Origin: Tieghemiomyces parasiticus
Lineage: Eukaryota; Kickxellomycota; Dimargaritomycetes; Dimargaritales; Dimargaritaceae
DNA: 26,866 bases
Assembly: GCA_027575765.1 (NCBI GenBank)
Contig: JANBPT010000661.1
Span: forward strand, 1-26,866
Direction of reading: 5' to 3'
A program made the position numbers and the translations under genes. The notes under the pieces are model-generated. The model was not told the DNA's origin. It saw only the letters and a list, made by a program, of their open reading frames with translations, and searched no databases. Of this stretch, positions 11,501-21,399 are shown piece by piece (the stretch's first letter is position 1; every line of letters starts with the position of its first letter).

Positions 11501-11840
11501 CGGGAGGGGGCAAACGAGACTTCCCATTTCGGCACCCAGTATCATTCATAGCGGGCTGTTTCATTTGGTCTCCTGAGCCACGCATATGCACTGAATCCTG
11601 CACCTTCCACCGTTAGGTCTAAACGCTACGAAGCCATACTTAAATGCCGTGCCTCACCTGCCCGCATCGACCCCAAGCTGTTGCTTTCTTCTTTATGACC
11701 TGGCATGACAACTTCGTCAGGCCTGTCTTTACCCTACACGCATTGCTGCTTCCGGTCCGACTCTATCGCTCCCTTCCTGCTTTCCTACGTCATTATAAGC
11801 GTCAGAACTCTCCCTCTTCCGGTTAAGTCACCGTGGCCGT
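8600..11840. other. Long divergent intergenic region between the two LeuA paralogues
   Basis: No protein or RNA gene was recognised on either strand. Open frames reach about 140 codons but overlap on several frames and lack codon preference. The region holds a run of 13 G at 10452-10464 and of 9 C at 10874-10882, and one TGAGTCA site (separate entry). It should contain the promoters of both flanking genes. Confidence 0.5.
9481..9487. promoter_or_regulatory. Candidate Gcn4/AP-1-type site (TGAGTCA)
   Basis: The palindromic-type heptamer TGAGTCA sits in GTGAGTCAT and fits the general amino-acid-control consensus that fungi use on leucine-pathway genes. It lies about 880 bp upstream of the isopropylmalate synthase start. 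One such site in 3.4 kb is close to chance expectation, so this is only a candidate. Confidence 0.2.
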
Positions 11841-11848
11841 TATATAAA
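11841..11848 (+). promoter_or_regulatory. TATA box of the LeuA paralogue
   Basis: TATATAAA lies 141 bp before the ATG at 11989. No ATG occurs between it and the start codon, consistent with a leader of roughly 110 nt beginning shortly after the box. Confidence 0.5.
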
Positions 11849-11988
11849 GAGGGTACCTAGCATCTACGCTTGCCTTTTATTTTCATTTCGGCCTATTCGC
11901 CTCGCTTCTTATCGTGGACGACATATATTCTATTCAAACATAGCCCTTCCGTGCGCTATTAAATCGATTAACTGCCACCTCCCTCACC

Positions 11989-13221
11989 ATGTCTGCCTAC
12001 GTTCCCGAGCCGACCGAGGGAAGTACCCTGCGTACCATCTATTTCAGCGACACGACGCTGCGGGACGGCGAACAGGCCCCGGGAGTCCGGTTCACGACGG
12101 ACGATAAAGTCTACATCGCGCAGCAGCTGTCAAAGCTCGGGGTCGAAGAAATCGATGCGGGGTTCCCCGCTTCCTCAGCCAGTGCTTTCGAGACCTGCCA
12201 ACGTATTGCACGTGAGGTAGGCCCACTCATGGAAGGCCGCGAGCATATCGGCACCCCGATGACCATCGCGGTTCTCACACGCACGCTGGCCAGCGACGTG
12301 GAAACCAGCTACCAGGCCATCAAGGACGCGCCGCGAGCCTCCATCCGACTGTTCATTGCCACCTCCGATATCCACCTCGAACACAAGCTCCGGATCACTC
12401 GGGACCAGTGCCTTCAACGCATCGACGCGGCCGTTCGCCAGGCCCGCGCCCTCACTCCCCTAGTAGGGTTCGGCGCCGAAGATGCCGCACGGACCGATCC
12501 GACGTTCCTATGCCAAGTGTACCAGACCGCCATCGACGCCGGGGCTAACACCGTGTTCCTCTCCGATACCGTCGGGTCGTGCGTTCCCGCCGAGTTTTAC
12601 CAGATGGTCAAGCACGTCATCGACCACACCACCTACCCGGCCGAGACCACCCGCTGGGCCATCCATACGCATAATGATCTGGGGCTCGGAGTAGCCAACG
12701 CCCTGGCGGGTATCGAGGCCGGTGCCTGTATGGTTGATACCACCCTCGCCGGGATTGGCGAACGCGCGGGGAATGCCGCTCTCGAGGAGGTCGCCATGTG
12801 TATCACCACCCATTCTAAACACTACCGGGCCCGCCACGACCTAAATACCCGCATGTTCACCTCACTCTGTAACCTAGTGGCCGAGCGAGGTGGGACCCAT
12901 ATGGCCCCCAACAAACCCATCGTGGGCCAGAACGTGTTTCGTCATACCTCGGGAATCCATCAGCACGGCCTCCTGCGTAACCGTTTAACGTATGAATACC
13001 TCGACCCCGACACCGTCGGGGCTACCAGCGACGGCCTGATTCTAAGTAAGCTCAGCGGCCGTAGCGCCGTTCAGGCCCGTTTAGAGCGGCTTAACATTGA
13101 CAACCTAGACCTCAACCCCGACCGCCTCAACCTCCTGTTCGCCAAGTTCAAAGCCCTGGCTGAGGATCGCGCCGAGGTCTCTGATGAGGATCTCCGCCAG
13201 TTGGTCGGTGCCTGCGCGTAA
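11989..13221 (+). CDS. LeuA-family alkylmalate synthase paralogue without regulatory domain (410 aa)
   Basis: Homologue of the minus-strand isopropylmalate synthase over its whole catalytic part, roughly 45-50% identical by eye, sharing stretches such as REVGPLMEGRE and ATSDIHL. It should condense acetyl-CoA with a 2-oxo acid. The metal and catalytic residues are intact: R25-D26 (TTLRDGEQAPG), H226 and H228 (IHTHNDLG), N262 (GIGERAGN). The pocket differs: FSPED becomes FGAED (161-165), and NIPDTVG becomes FLSDTVG (190-196), so the usual N and P are F190 and S192; HESGIHQDG becomes HTSGIHQHG (319-327). The protein stops after the connector helices and lacks the ~130-residue leucine-binding dimer domain, so leucine feedback is not expected. 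It is a single exon, whereas the paralogue has an intron at GEQ|SPG. The start has a good context (CACCATGTCT) and a TATA box upstream. Alternatives are homocitrate synthase, citramalate synthase or a feedback-free isopropylmalate synthase; the true substrate is unknown. Confidence 0.93.
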   Translation: MSAYVPEPTEGSTLRTIYFSDTTLRDGEQAPGVRFTTDDKVYIAQQLSKLGVEEIDAGFPASSASAFETCQRIAREVGPLMEGREHIGTPMTIAVLTRTLASDVETSYQAIKDAPRASIRLFIATSDIHLEHKLRITRDQCLQRIDAAVRQARALTPLVGFGAEDAARTDPTFLCQVYQTAIDAGANTVFLSDTVGSCVPAEFYQMVKHVIDHTTYPAETTRWAIHTHNDLGLGVANALAGIEAGACMVDTTLAGIGERAGNAALEEVAMCITTHSKHYRARHDLNTRMFTSLCNLVAERGGTHMAPNKPIVGQNVFRHTSGIHQHGLLRNRLTYEYLDPDTVGATSDGLILSKLSGRSAVQARLERLNIDNLDLNPDRLNLLFAKFKALAEDRAEVSDEDLRQLVGACA

Positions 13222-13426
13222 CGATCCCTAGTTCGCTACCCTTTACTTATAATAGCTTCTAGTATGCATAATGTAGCCACCCGTGTCCGCTCTACATAAA
13301 CTAATCGTACTCTTATTCTTTTTTAGTGGAGAGTGTATGTCTACGCCGCTTGACCTCTCGCCGTACGCCTGGAAGCCCAGCGGGGTTACCTCAGCGTATT
13401 GGCATTTCATGGTGAAAAATTGGCAC

Positions 13427-13443
13427 AATAAATTTAATTTATT
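13427..13443. terminator. Bidirectional poly(A) element between convergent genes
   Basis: A perfect 8-bp inverted repeat around one central base reads AATAAATT towards both strands. The plus-strand AATAAA (13427-13432) is 205 bp after the LeuA paralogue stop. The minus-strand AATAAA (13438-13443) is 126 bp after the p24 stop. A further plus-strand AATAAA is at 13469-13474. Its use by both genes is inferred from position. Confidence 0.45.
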
Positions 13444-13568
13444 ATCTCATGAAAACGGCCCCATGCAAAATAAAAAGCGATCAGCCGACAAATAGGTGGA
13501 GATTGAGAGAGAAGAGGTCCAAGGCAAGCTGACACCTCCACCATCGACCCAAGTTCCGTTGTCGCTGG

Positions 13569-14410
13569 TTAAAATTTGGAGGTCTTGGTGGAGAAGAACG
13601 TGCGGATGGCAAACACCTGGAGAGCAGCGACGGCAAAGATGGCGATGGTATCGACCACGCCAAAGAAGAACACGCGGTCCTGGGTCGACAACACGGTGTT
13701 CTTATTGCGGTTTTCACGGGTACGGAAGTACTTAAGGTCACGTTCGACCCGGTTGAGGCCGCTGGCGATGAGGTGGAGCGACTGGTCTACCTTCATGTCG
13801 TCCTTGGCGACTTCGGAAGCTTCCGGGGAGGAGGCGTCGGCGTGTTCGGCGCGGACTTCGTCCTCGACCGAAATATCAAAGTCAATCAGCTTATCCTCGC
13901 GGCTGGCCACTTCGTTGCTGAAGCAGAAGGAATATTCACCCAGTACGTTGCCGTTCAACACAAAGTCGCCCTGCTTCTCCGCTTTGCCCTCCAGAACCAC
14001 CCGCTCGTGGGGATCGGTCACCGTGTAGTCGATATCGAAGTTGCCACCGGCTTGGCCCTGTAATGTACGGTCCGTGGAATAGAAGGAAGAGAGGGGGAGG
14101 GGGCGGTCGAGAGGGATGAGTGGTCATGACGATTTTTGGGAAGACTAGGCCCGGTTGTGATACCGAGAGGTTAAGCAACACGCAGGAGCTGGGAGCGGGG
14201 TCTAGAGAGGAGGAGAGCAGCACCACTTACCGCAAAGTAGAAACCAATCTTCTTGCCGATCTGGTTGACGTTAGTATAGAAGCAGGCCTTCTCGTTGGCA
14301 CCGACCCAGTAGGTCAAGGTCACGGCGCGGGCAGGCGTGGACACAAGAGCAGTCAGGAACAACACGGCTAGGAGCAGCGAGCCGCCGCTGGGGATCTGGG
14401 AGCGCAGCAT
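13569..14410 (-). CDS. p24 family (emp24/GOLD) cargo receptor, 222 aa, one intron
   Basis: p24 proteins cycle between ER and Golgi in COPII and COPI vesicles and select cargo such as GPI-anchored proteins. Exon 1 is 14410-14231 (60 codons) and exon 2 is 14057-13569; the join reads IGFYFA|GQAGGNFDIDY. The start is bounded by an in-frame TAG two codons upstream. Order: signal peptide 1-29 ending PARA; GOLD domain about 30-117 with the conserved disulphide pair C43 (ACFY) and C105 (YSFCFSN); a helical, probably coiled-coil stretch about 135-185 (MKVDQSLHLIASGLNRVERDL); one transmembrane segment about 189-211; a short cytosolic tail RTFFSTKTSKF. The tail has the di-phenylalanine COPII signal but no C-terminal dilysine. 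The length is normal for the family. The luminal sequence (KACFYTNVNQIGKKIGFYF) looks closest to the fungal gamma-type Erp proteins, but class assignment by eye is tentative. Confidence 0.93.
14058..14230 (-). other. Intron of the p24 gene (173 bp)
   Basis: Donor GCG|GTAAGT and acceptor ATTACAG|GGC on the minus strand, phase 0. A strong polypyrimidine stretch precedes the acceptor. Removing it makes the GOLD domain continuous. Confidence 0.93.
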
Positions 14411-15777
14411 GGCCTAGGAGTGGGGGATGAGGGCCTGGAGATGTAAATGATGGAGTGAGCGGTGCAGGCCGTTGGTGAGGTGACAGGAGGGGGAGGGAGG
14501 CTCGATAAGCTTCGGGATTACAAAAGACCGCGCCTTCGTATCTACCTGCTCATCTGGGCTGGTACACAACGACTGATGTGCATTGAGCGGAGAGCCTTAC
14601 CTAGAATGCAGGATGTGAATAAACAGGGTCGCGGGATAATGGCGGATGTACAGAAGGAATGAGCAGATTCGACAACGTGGAAAGTCAGATGGCACCAATA
14701 GGAGAGGCATGCCTAAGGCCCCAGGCGCGGAGTTTGGCATCGCGCCGACAATAGGCGCTGGGAGCCAGTCCGATCGTGCAGGCAGAGAACTTCCAAGACG
14801 GTTCGCTCAGAGGAATCGGGCGCCGGCGCTAAATGCCTACAGGTTCGCCCCACTCCCAAGGTCTGCTAACCACCAGCATTTTGGCACCACCCTGCTTGGT
14901 TTTCATGCGGCATCAAAGGACGTTGGACCCTATTTGTATGCTTGCTTAGCACTTGGGACCCCAACAAGCTTGGGGGATGGGTTCTTGCGGTACTCCACTG
15001 CCGTACAAAGTGGGGGGGGCAAGTCGTGCGCGGGGGTTCCAGCTGGCCACTCGGGTTGTAACTGGTCGCCTTTTGCCACATGCTCTCCAGGAGACCGGTT
15101 CGCAGTACAGAGGAAGGTGAAGTGAGAGCTCTACAGATGACGTGTCCGGTCGACTCGGCTCAATCCACGGCCGAGAAGAGATAAGGGCCAATCTACAGTT
15201 GGCCGCCAGTCAACTGGTCTTCTACTGTACCCCTGGCCCTGTCCTCCTCCCTTGGTGTAGCGTGGAATGTTTACCGGGGGAGGTTAGCGCTGCTATGCAG
15301 GCGGCGAGATAGAGGCGACGGAATGACGGGTGGGGGTGGAGGAGAGGCGCCGTTGTGCGCTCCTCGCCCACATGGCTCTAGAACCCCACCCCGCCCACAC
15401 GCGTAAGCAGGGAGCGGTGGCACCAGTTGAGCCAGCCTTTTCCCACCTCGCCGACCGACCCCTCCACGCCTACGCTACCCTCTCTCACGGGCCAGGGCCC
15501 GGGCCCGAGCACGCCCACCTCCATTGGCGTCCCTACCACTGGCCAGTTCCCGCCGCCCTCTTGTCCAAGACTCTACCGGCCAGTCCCGGAGCCATACTCC
15601 TGCCTCCCCCATTCTTGCCAGCAGACGCCATAGCACCCTCCCCACCTCCCACCCGCCCAACCCCAGGCCCCCTTCTTCTTTGCCTTTCTGTTCAGCATCG
15701 TTCTACTTCGTACCCAACCTCGCATCTCGACTTCGATCCTCGTCCACCCTTCACCCCCACTTGCCTAACTAATCACC
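14411..15777. other. Divergent promoter region between p24 and malate dehydrogenase
   Basis: No convincing gene. A 159-codon frame at 14646-15125 (+) has neither codon preference nor recognisable domains. From 15375 to 15777 the plus strand is CT-rich and contains no ATG, fitting the leader of the malate dehydrogenase mRNA. A run of 8 G occurs at 15012-15019. Confidence 0.5.
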
Positions 15778-16965
15778 ATGCTGTTCGCCACCCGTACTCT
15801 CGCTGCCGCCTCCGCGCGCGCCTTCTCCACCTCGGCCGCCCAGGTAAGTGCTCGAGACCCTGAGATCGGGACGGAACCCTCCTCCCACCACGGCTTTTGA
15901 TCAGGGCCACTCTACACCTCTCGGCTCCGAACCGAATCCTCGCACATTCCGACTGACCTTTATATAGCCCCTCCCCTCCAACCCTCGCCTGTCCGCCTCC
16001 AGAATGCCGCCAAGGTCGCCGTGCTCGGTGCCGCCGGCGGCATCGGCCAGCCCTTGTCGCTGCTGCTGAAGGCTAACCCGGCGATTTCCCACCTGAGCCT
16101 GTACGATCTGTTCAACACCCCCGGCGTCGCCGCGGACCTGAGCCACATCAACACGCCGGCCAAGGTGACGGGGTTCCTCCCCGACAATGAGGGCCTCAAG
16201 CAGACGCTCGAGGGTGCCCAGATCGTGGTGATCCCGGCCGGTGTGCCGCGCAAGCCCGGCATGAGCCGCGACGATCTGTTCAACACTAACGCCGGGATCG
16301 TACGCGATCTGGCCACGGCCTGTGCCCAGTACTGCCCCAAGGCGCACGTGCTGGTGATTGCCAACCCGGTCAACTCGACCGTGCCGATCGTGGCCGAGGT
16401 GTTCAAGAAGCACAACGTGTTTGACCCGCGCCGTGTGTTTGGCGTCACCACCTTGGACGTCGTCCGCGCTTCCCGCTTCGTGTCGGAGAACCAGGACACC
16501 AACCCGGCCGATACCAACATTACCGTCGTGGGCGGCCACTCCGGTGTGACCATCATCCCGCTCTTCTCCCAGACCCCCGGTCTCAAGCTGAACGAGTCGG
16601 ACCTCAAGGCCCTTACCCACCGCATCCAGTACGGTGGTGACGAGGTGGTCAAGGCCAAGAACGGCGGTGGGTCTGCTACCCTGTCCATGGCTTACGCCGG
16701 TGCCCGCTTCACCAACAGCCTGCTGGACGCCACCGTGAACGGCAAGAAGGGCATCATCGAGCCTACCTACGTCAAGAGTGACGTCCTGGCTAAGGAGGGG
16801 GTTGAGTACTTCTCCACCAAGGTGGAGCTCGGCCCCAACGGTGTCGAGAAGATCCACGGTCTTGGCGAGCTTTCGGCTCACGAGCAGGCCCTGCTCAAGG
16901 AAGCTATCCCTGAGCTCAAGAAGAACATCCAGAAGGGTTACGACTTTGCCCACAAGACCGAGTAA
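15778..16965 (+). CDS. MDH1: Mitochondrial malate dehydrogenase, 342 aa, one intron
   Basis: NAD-dependent interconversion of malate and oxaloacetate in the citric acid cycle, in the mitochondrial matrix. Exon 1 is 15778-15843 (22 codons) and exon 2 is 16003-16965; the join gives [22 protein letters not shown]. Residues 1-22 form a presequence rich in A, R and S without acidic residues, typical of matrix import. The dinucleotide-binding loop is GAAGGIGQ (31-38), and D57 (LYDL) at the end of the second strand predicts NAD over NADP. Substrate residues R105 and R111 lie in [12 protein letters not shown] on the mobile loop; N143 is in ANPVNS; the catalytic pair is D174 with R177 (LDVVRASRF) and H201 (GGHSG). 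Length and motifs match the mitochondrial/bacterial-like family and nothing is missing. The start follows AATCACC and an ATG-free CT-rich leader. Confidence 0.98.
15844..16002 (+). other. Intron of the malate dehydrogenase gene (159 bp)
   Basis: Donor CAG|GTAAGT and acceptor CTCCAG|AAT, phase 0, placed between the presequence and the mature enzyme. A CTGAC branch-like sequence is at 15953-15957, about 45 nt before the acceptor, followed by a pyrimidine tract. Confidence 0.95.
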
Positions 16966-19553
16966 GACCTTTTGTGAGCGGGGGGGGAGAGGAGGAGGAG
17001 AAAGTCCTGCCATGTAGATGACTTTCGGTGAGAGAAGGAGTGACTATGGCGGATTTGATGTTATTTTTTTATTTCTACGTTCACTCTCCCTCTCAAAAAT
17101 CACCTTAGTATCCCCAATACGTTGTGATGGTGGTCCAACTCACCCTGTCAATAAACCCAACTGCGATGTGGTTTATATGCTACGCCGAATCTTTCACTTA
17201 CTGAATCCCGGATCTGTTGTCCTTGGCCGTTGTGAAGCTGATTTAGACCCGGAACTCTGTACTGACTGGCAATGCTGCTATACGTCATGGCGAGGGTAGC
17301 GCGTTTTGTAGGAGAGTGGGACCTATTAAACATCATCGAGTCGTTCGTAACTGGTTAGACTGAGGCGTCTTACCAAGTGACATCATGTATGCACTCTTAA
17401 GTTCGGCCTGATCTTCTGATGTGTAACCGGTTCTCGTTTTTTGCCCGTCGTACTTCAAGTCACTCAAACCGCTACAGCCTACCAGTCACTTCCCACTGCC
17501 TCTTCTTTTCTTTTCTTTTTTCAAGCATATGTACCTGATCCCTAGTGTCCCCGGAACGCTGTTACGGGTCTTGTTGTGGTCGACAATCCCACAACTCCGG
17601 CTATCCCATTTACGGGACTAATGGACGCGATGCCGACTGATCCCATTTGAATGAATGAGCGAGTAAGAAGCGATGGTTGCGGTCAGACGGGGTACGAAAG
17701 AGAGAAAAACAAAAAAAAGGGGGGTCGGTGTTTGATTACCACAACCAGTCGATACCGTTCGTCGACATGGTGGTGATCAATCCCGACTACTCTGTCTTCC
17801 TCTTGGGGTAAATTGATTAGGAGGAACGAGGGTACATCTGTTTCCTAACTAAACTTTAGAACCAATGGAGGCGGTGGCGGCGGCAAACGTTTTAGCCTAG
17901 GGTGAAGAGAATCACATCGAGTAGATGAAAAAATCGGTAGCCTAGAATGACCTTTAGTAGATTGGCCTCGCTGTAAAATGAAGCGAGGTCGGCGATTTTC
18001 CTGACAGAGCGAGAAGGAAGTGAGTTTTGGTTGGCCCGGCCCAGAACCAGGGGGGTGGGGGTGGATTAATCCCTTGATTAGGAACTATCTAGGGCGCCAC
18101 AACTGGTCGGTTGCAATCTTTTAGACGATGGATTTTAAGCTAGCCCTCCTCACGGTGAACATCCTGGCACTGCTCACGCAAGTGATGGATGTGGGGGGAA
18201 AGACGAGTGGATTTGGTTTAGCCCCCCCCCCTCCTTTATTTTAATAGTGAGGTCGTGTGTCGGATAGATTGTGGCTTTTACAAACTTCCCAGCGTCAGGG
18301 CATATGGGGATACACTACACGGACCGTAATGAATACCATGGGAGAATTCACTCCATTGACCTCACGAACATCCCAAAGTGCCGGTCGGCTGGACGGGATA
18401 AGGCAAAGCAATCCGAACCGACCACCAGGCAAGCCAGCCATTCACTTGGTTCCTAGTACAGATTGACTACAAAATGATGTACTCACCAGCGGCCGGTTAA
18501 ACGTGGCCAGTCTTATGAGGTCGGACGAGTTACACGGATGTGGTCATGGCGGCCACGACCAGTTTTCCAAGCTACGGCGAAGCGAGTAGGGAGTGGTGAG
18601 GAGGAAACTAACGTGGCGTTGCACCGGGTGGCAGAAGATCATATCACAAACAACCATACTGCTAGAGGCCGTCGGCAGTCTAACCATGGACGCGTAATCA
18701 AGCGGACTCCAGTTACCACCCATGCGTTCACCGCTACCGATGCATGGTAGAAAGTGCATTCCAATTTAAGGGTTAAGTATTATCCGATTGATTACTCTGG
18801 TGCTCAAGGAGTGGCTACCGACTTTCCGTGACCACACGACATGCATGGACTGCTTATCTGAGTGGAAGGACCGTCAACTTTTTATCCCTCCAAGCTTGGG
18901 CTGGGCCGGGCCATCATCGGTACCTACATCATCAGGCACCTTGGCAGTTACTCCATCACATCAACCCCTGGGTTTTTACGGAACGAAACTAACGCACCCT
19001 TGCCTAGCCGATGCAGGCTTTGAAACCATACGGGGTAATAATTTCAATTGATATTTGGAGCCTGCAGGCTGGCGGCCGTGCAAATCTAGACATGTGATCC
19101 CAGGTAAGCACAGGGGTGGATAAGTGAATATAGATAGGAGGCAGGGAGATTCCTCAAGGGCAGAAAGTGCAGAGGCAAAGGGGGAAGGGGGGAAGGACGC
19201 GGTGTAAAGGAGGCATCCAGGCAAGCCCGTGTCTATTATTATGCCCGGTGCTGCATCGATACAGGTCCCGACCGGGTCGAACGTGAGCTGAAGCTGAAAG
19301 CGATATACACGGACGGACTAGGGATGTTGACATACCCACGAGTTCCGTCCAATCACGCATCCCCTTGCCCACTAGGGGTAACTAAGGACGCCGCCGGCTT
19401 AGAAAGGATGTACATCCATGGGTTGTCCGCCCTAAAGTAGTTGGGGCTGGCGGGCGCTAGTCTGGAAGTCACGGCATCGTCCCTCTGGGATGCGAAAGAC
19501 AAAAGGGAGCCTGAGGGTGGGCGGGGGGAGGTAAGGGTTGTGGCCATGGCAAT
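16966..19553. other. Long interval without a recognised gene
   Basis: No supportable gene on either strand. A plus-strand AATAAA at 17150-17155, 185 bp after the malate dehydrogenase stop, is a plausible poly(A) signal. A 38-codon frame at 18128-18244 starts with a signal-peptide-like stretch but cannot be joined to a downstream exon with a good splice site. A run of 10 C lies at 18222-18231. The part around 19130-19210 is purine-rich. Confidence 0.5.
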
Positions 19554-20417
19554 GCAGCCTTTGAGAGGCCCAAGGCCGGTTGACATCCTCAAAGGGTCCA
19601 CTGAAGGCCAGACTATAGACACACAAAGTAGCCGGTGATCAGGCAGACACGCGTCTCCGCCACCCTGCCGCTTACTCCTGGCGGGGTCTTGTACGCTCCC
19701 TTTGCCCCCCCCCGGTTCGCAGTCTCTTTCCCAAGTGGCTGGTCACCCATTCGTTTCTCTGGGCACCTTCTTTCTCCACCCTCTGCCTCCGATCCTCCGG
19801 TTGATCTTTATCTCGACCGGCGGACTCCGCTCCCCCTTCTCTTCTCATTGTAACCCTTTCATCCCCTCCCACTCCTCCTTGTCTGCTCCTCCAACTACCG
19901 CCCCATAACAGAAGCCTGTCAATCGACCGCTCGTGTCCTATATTAACCCGCTCCGGCCCGGCACCCCGACCGCCCCCCTGAGTCTGTCTCTCCCTTGACC
20001 ACCGTCGCCCTTACGCTTGAAGCTGCCGCCGAACTCCTTGCCCCCCCTTCCTCCCTTGCCTACACCAGTGGTACTTTACAGGCGGTCGTTTACATATACG
20101 TTTTCCCGTCTATTCCGATACTCTGCCAACTTTTTCGCCCCAGCGCCGATCAGCCAAATTTCAAGCACCCACCGTGTTCCTTGGCGCAGGCCTTCGCAGT
20201 TCGCTCGGGTCCCCCGCCCTCCCATAGCCATTAGCGCCGGTCTGTCCCGCCCCCCGACCTTTCTACCTTCATCCGATTGTCGTTGACGTCTGCGGCCCCC
20301 TGTCCTACTCCACCATCTATTTTTATCCATCAAACCCCGCCTGTCCGCTTCGCTGCTGTCACCCCCACCAACTCTTTCCAACCCCGCCGCCGCCGCCATC
20401 CCCCCGCAATTGAGCTA

Positions 20418-20465
20418 ATGAGTTTATCTAGCGCCGGCTTTCCCCATAGCCTTTGTAACCTTTAA
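20418..20465 (+). other. Candidate upstream ORF, 15 codons
   Basis: One of only two ATG-initiated frames in the leader-like region before the surface-protein gene. It ends in TAA well before the main start, so it could influence re-initiation if it is in the mRNA. Confidence 0.25.
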
Positions 20466-21186
20466 CTCCCACTTCAATTCGAATATTTTCCACAGCAAGG
20501 CAGTCTTCCACACTGTTTCGTAGGGCTTACCACACTCTCACGCCCCTTGCCACCGTTTCTCGCAGGGCTAGGTCCTGCCCATTTCGCCTGCACACGCAGT
20601 TTTGTTTACTGCCCTCCAGGCGCACCCCTCTTCCACTTCGCTGTTGTGTCTTTGCCCCTCAACCACGCGCCCACAAGCCGGCGGCTTCCGGATACCCCCG
20701 CTTCCTAACCGGTAACTGCGGGTTCTCTGATACGAACCGACATAGCACCCTGCGACCCACGGCCAGACCTATTTTAGGAAATCGGCCGTCGTTCGCTTCT
20801 CCTGCTCCCTCACTAGCCACAGTTGCCTGTGAAGACGCTGTTGCGCCCATCCTTCGGCCCGCCCCAGTCCACCCGCCCCCTCTCTGCCAACTGCTGCCGT
20901 GGTTGGCCCCGTTGCCGTCTCGCTCTCTCCTCCCTTGTGCCCCGCCCAGACTCGCCCGCGGGTCTGTGCACCTCCGCTGGCCTTGTTGCCGCCTCCTCTG
21001 CTCTGGGCTCCGCAGAATCGCCTACTTGTTCCATCTCCACGCTACTGCCCTGTACGCTTCACATCTCTCCGCTACGTCTTCCCTATTGCCTTGTAACGAC
21101 CGCCCCTCTCTGTCCTCTTTCCTTTGCTGAGCAAACTGCCCGTCGTTGACGACCGGCACTCCCTCCCTGTAATCTACCCTTCTTCT

Positions 21187-21219
21187 ATGTTGTCCTGGCG
21201 ACCTCCTTCTGCTTCGTAA
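21187..21219 (+). other. Candidate upstream ORF, 10 codons
   Basis: The only ATG in the 750 bases before the start of the surface-protein gene. It encodes MLSWRPPSAS and stops 180 bp before the main ATG, a spacing that would allow re-initiation. Confidence 0.3.
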
Positions 21220-21399
21220 CACCGGTCGACCATTCTGGCCACCCCGCTTCCTGTACCGACAGTTCCCCGCTAGCCTATCCGACCCCGCCACCTAGTGTAG
21301 CACCCTCTGGCTTTTCGACAGTATTTTCCCACCGAATCGGTAATATCCTCCCACCCTGCCCGCTTTAGAAGGCCCGCCGCTGTCGTATCCGTTTGACCT

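Larger units (their letters stand above)
19554..21399 (+). promoter_or_regulatory. Pyrimidine-rich, ATG-depleted leader/promoter region of the surface-protein gene
   Basis: About 1.8 kb of plus strand is dominated by C and T and contains only two ATG triplets (20418 and 21187), against 19 CAT counted in the same stretch. Each ATG opens a very short frame: 15 codons to a TAA at 20463-20465 and 10 codons to a TAA at 21217-21219. This fits a long transcribed leader scanned by ribosomes, perhaps with spliced parts, ending at the ATG at 21400. No protein-coding frame with codon preference was seen on either strand. Transcript extent is inference. Confidence 0.4.

Noticed and set aside
11122..11545. 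Overlapping minus-strand frames of 137 and 111 codons
   Set aside because: Two overlapping frames are open together, neither has the codon preference of real genes here, and no domain is recognisable.
8600..11988. Leu3-type CCG-N4-CGG sites in front of the two LeuA paralogues
   Set aside because: Near matches around 9836-9850 and 9890 have the wrong spacing between half sites.
14646..15125. Plus-strand frame of 159 codons upstream of malate dehydrogenase
   Set aside because: Low-complexity, no codon preference and no family resemblance; it lies in a divergent promoter region.
15901..17013. Minus-strand frame of 370 codons opposite malate dehydrogenase
   Set aside because: Long but purely an antisense shadow of the malate dehydrogenase exon, which has complete catalytic motifs on the plus strand.
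18128..18466. Possible small secreted cysteine peptide: a signal-peptide-like start at 18128 and a Cys-containing frame after an AG at 18247
   Set aside because: No GTAAG-type donor in the required phase joins the two parts, the second frame stops after about 26 residues, and the resemblance to a protease-inhibitor motif is too weak to claim.
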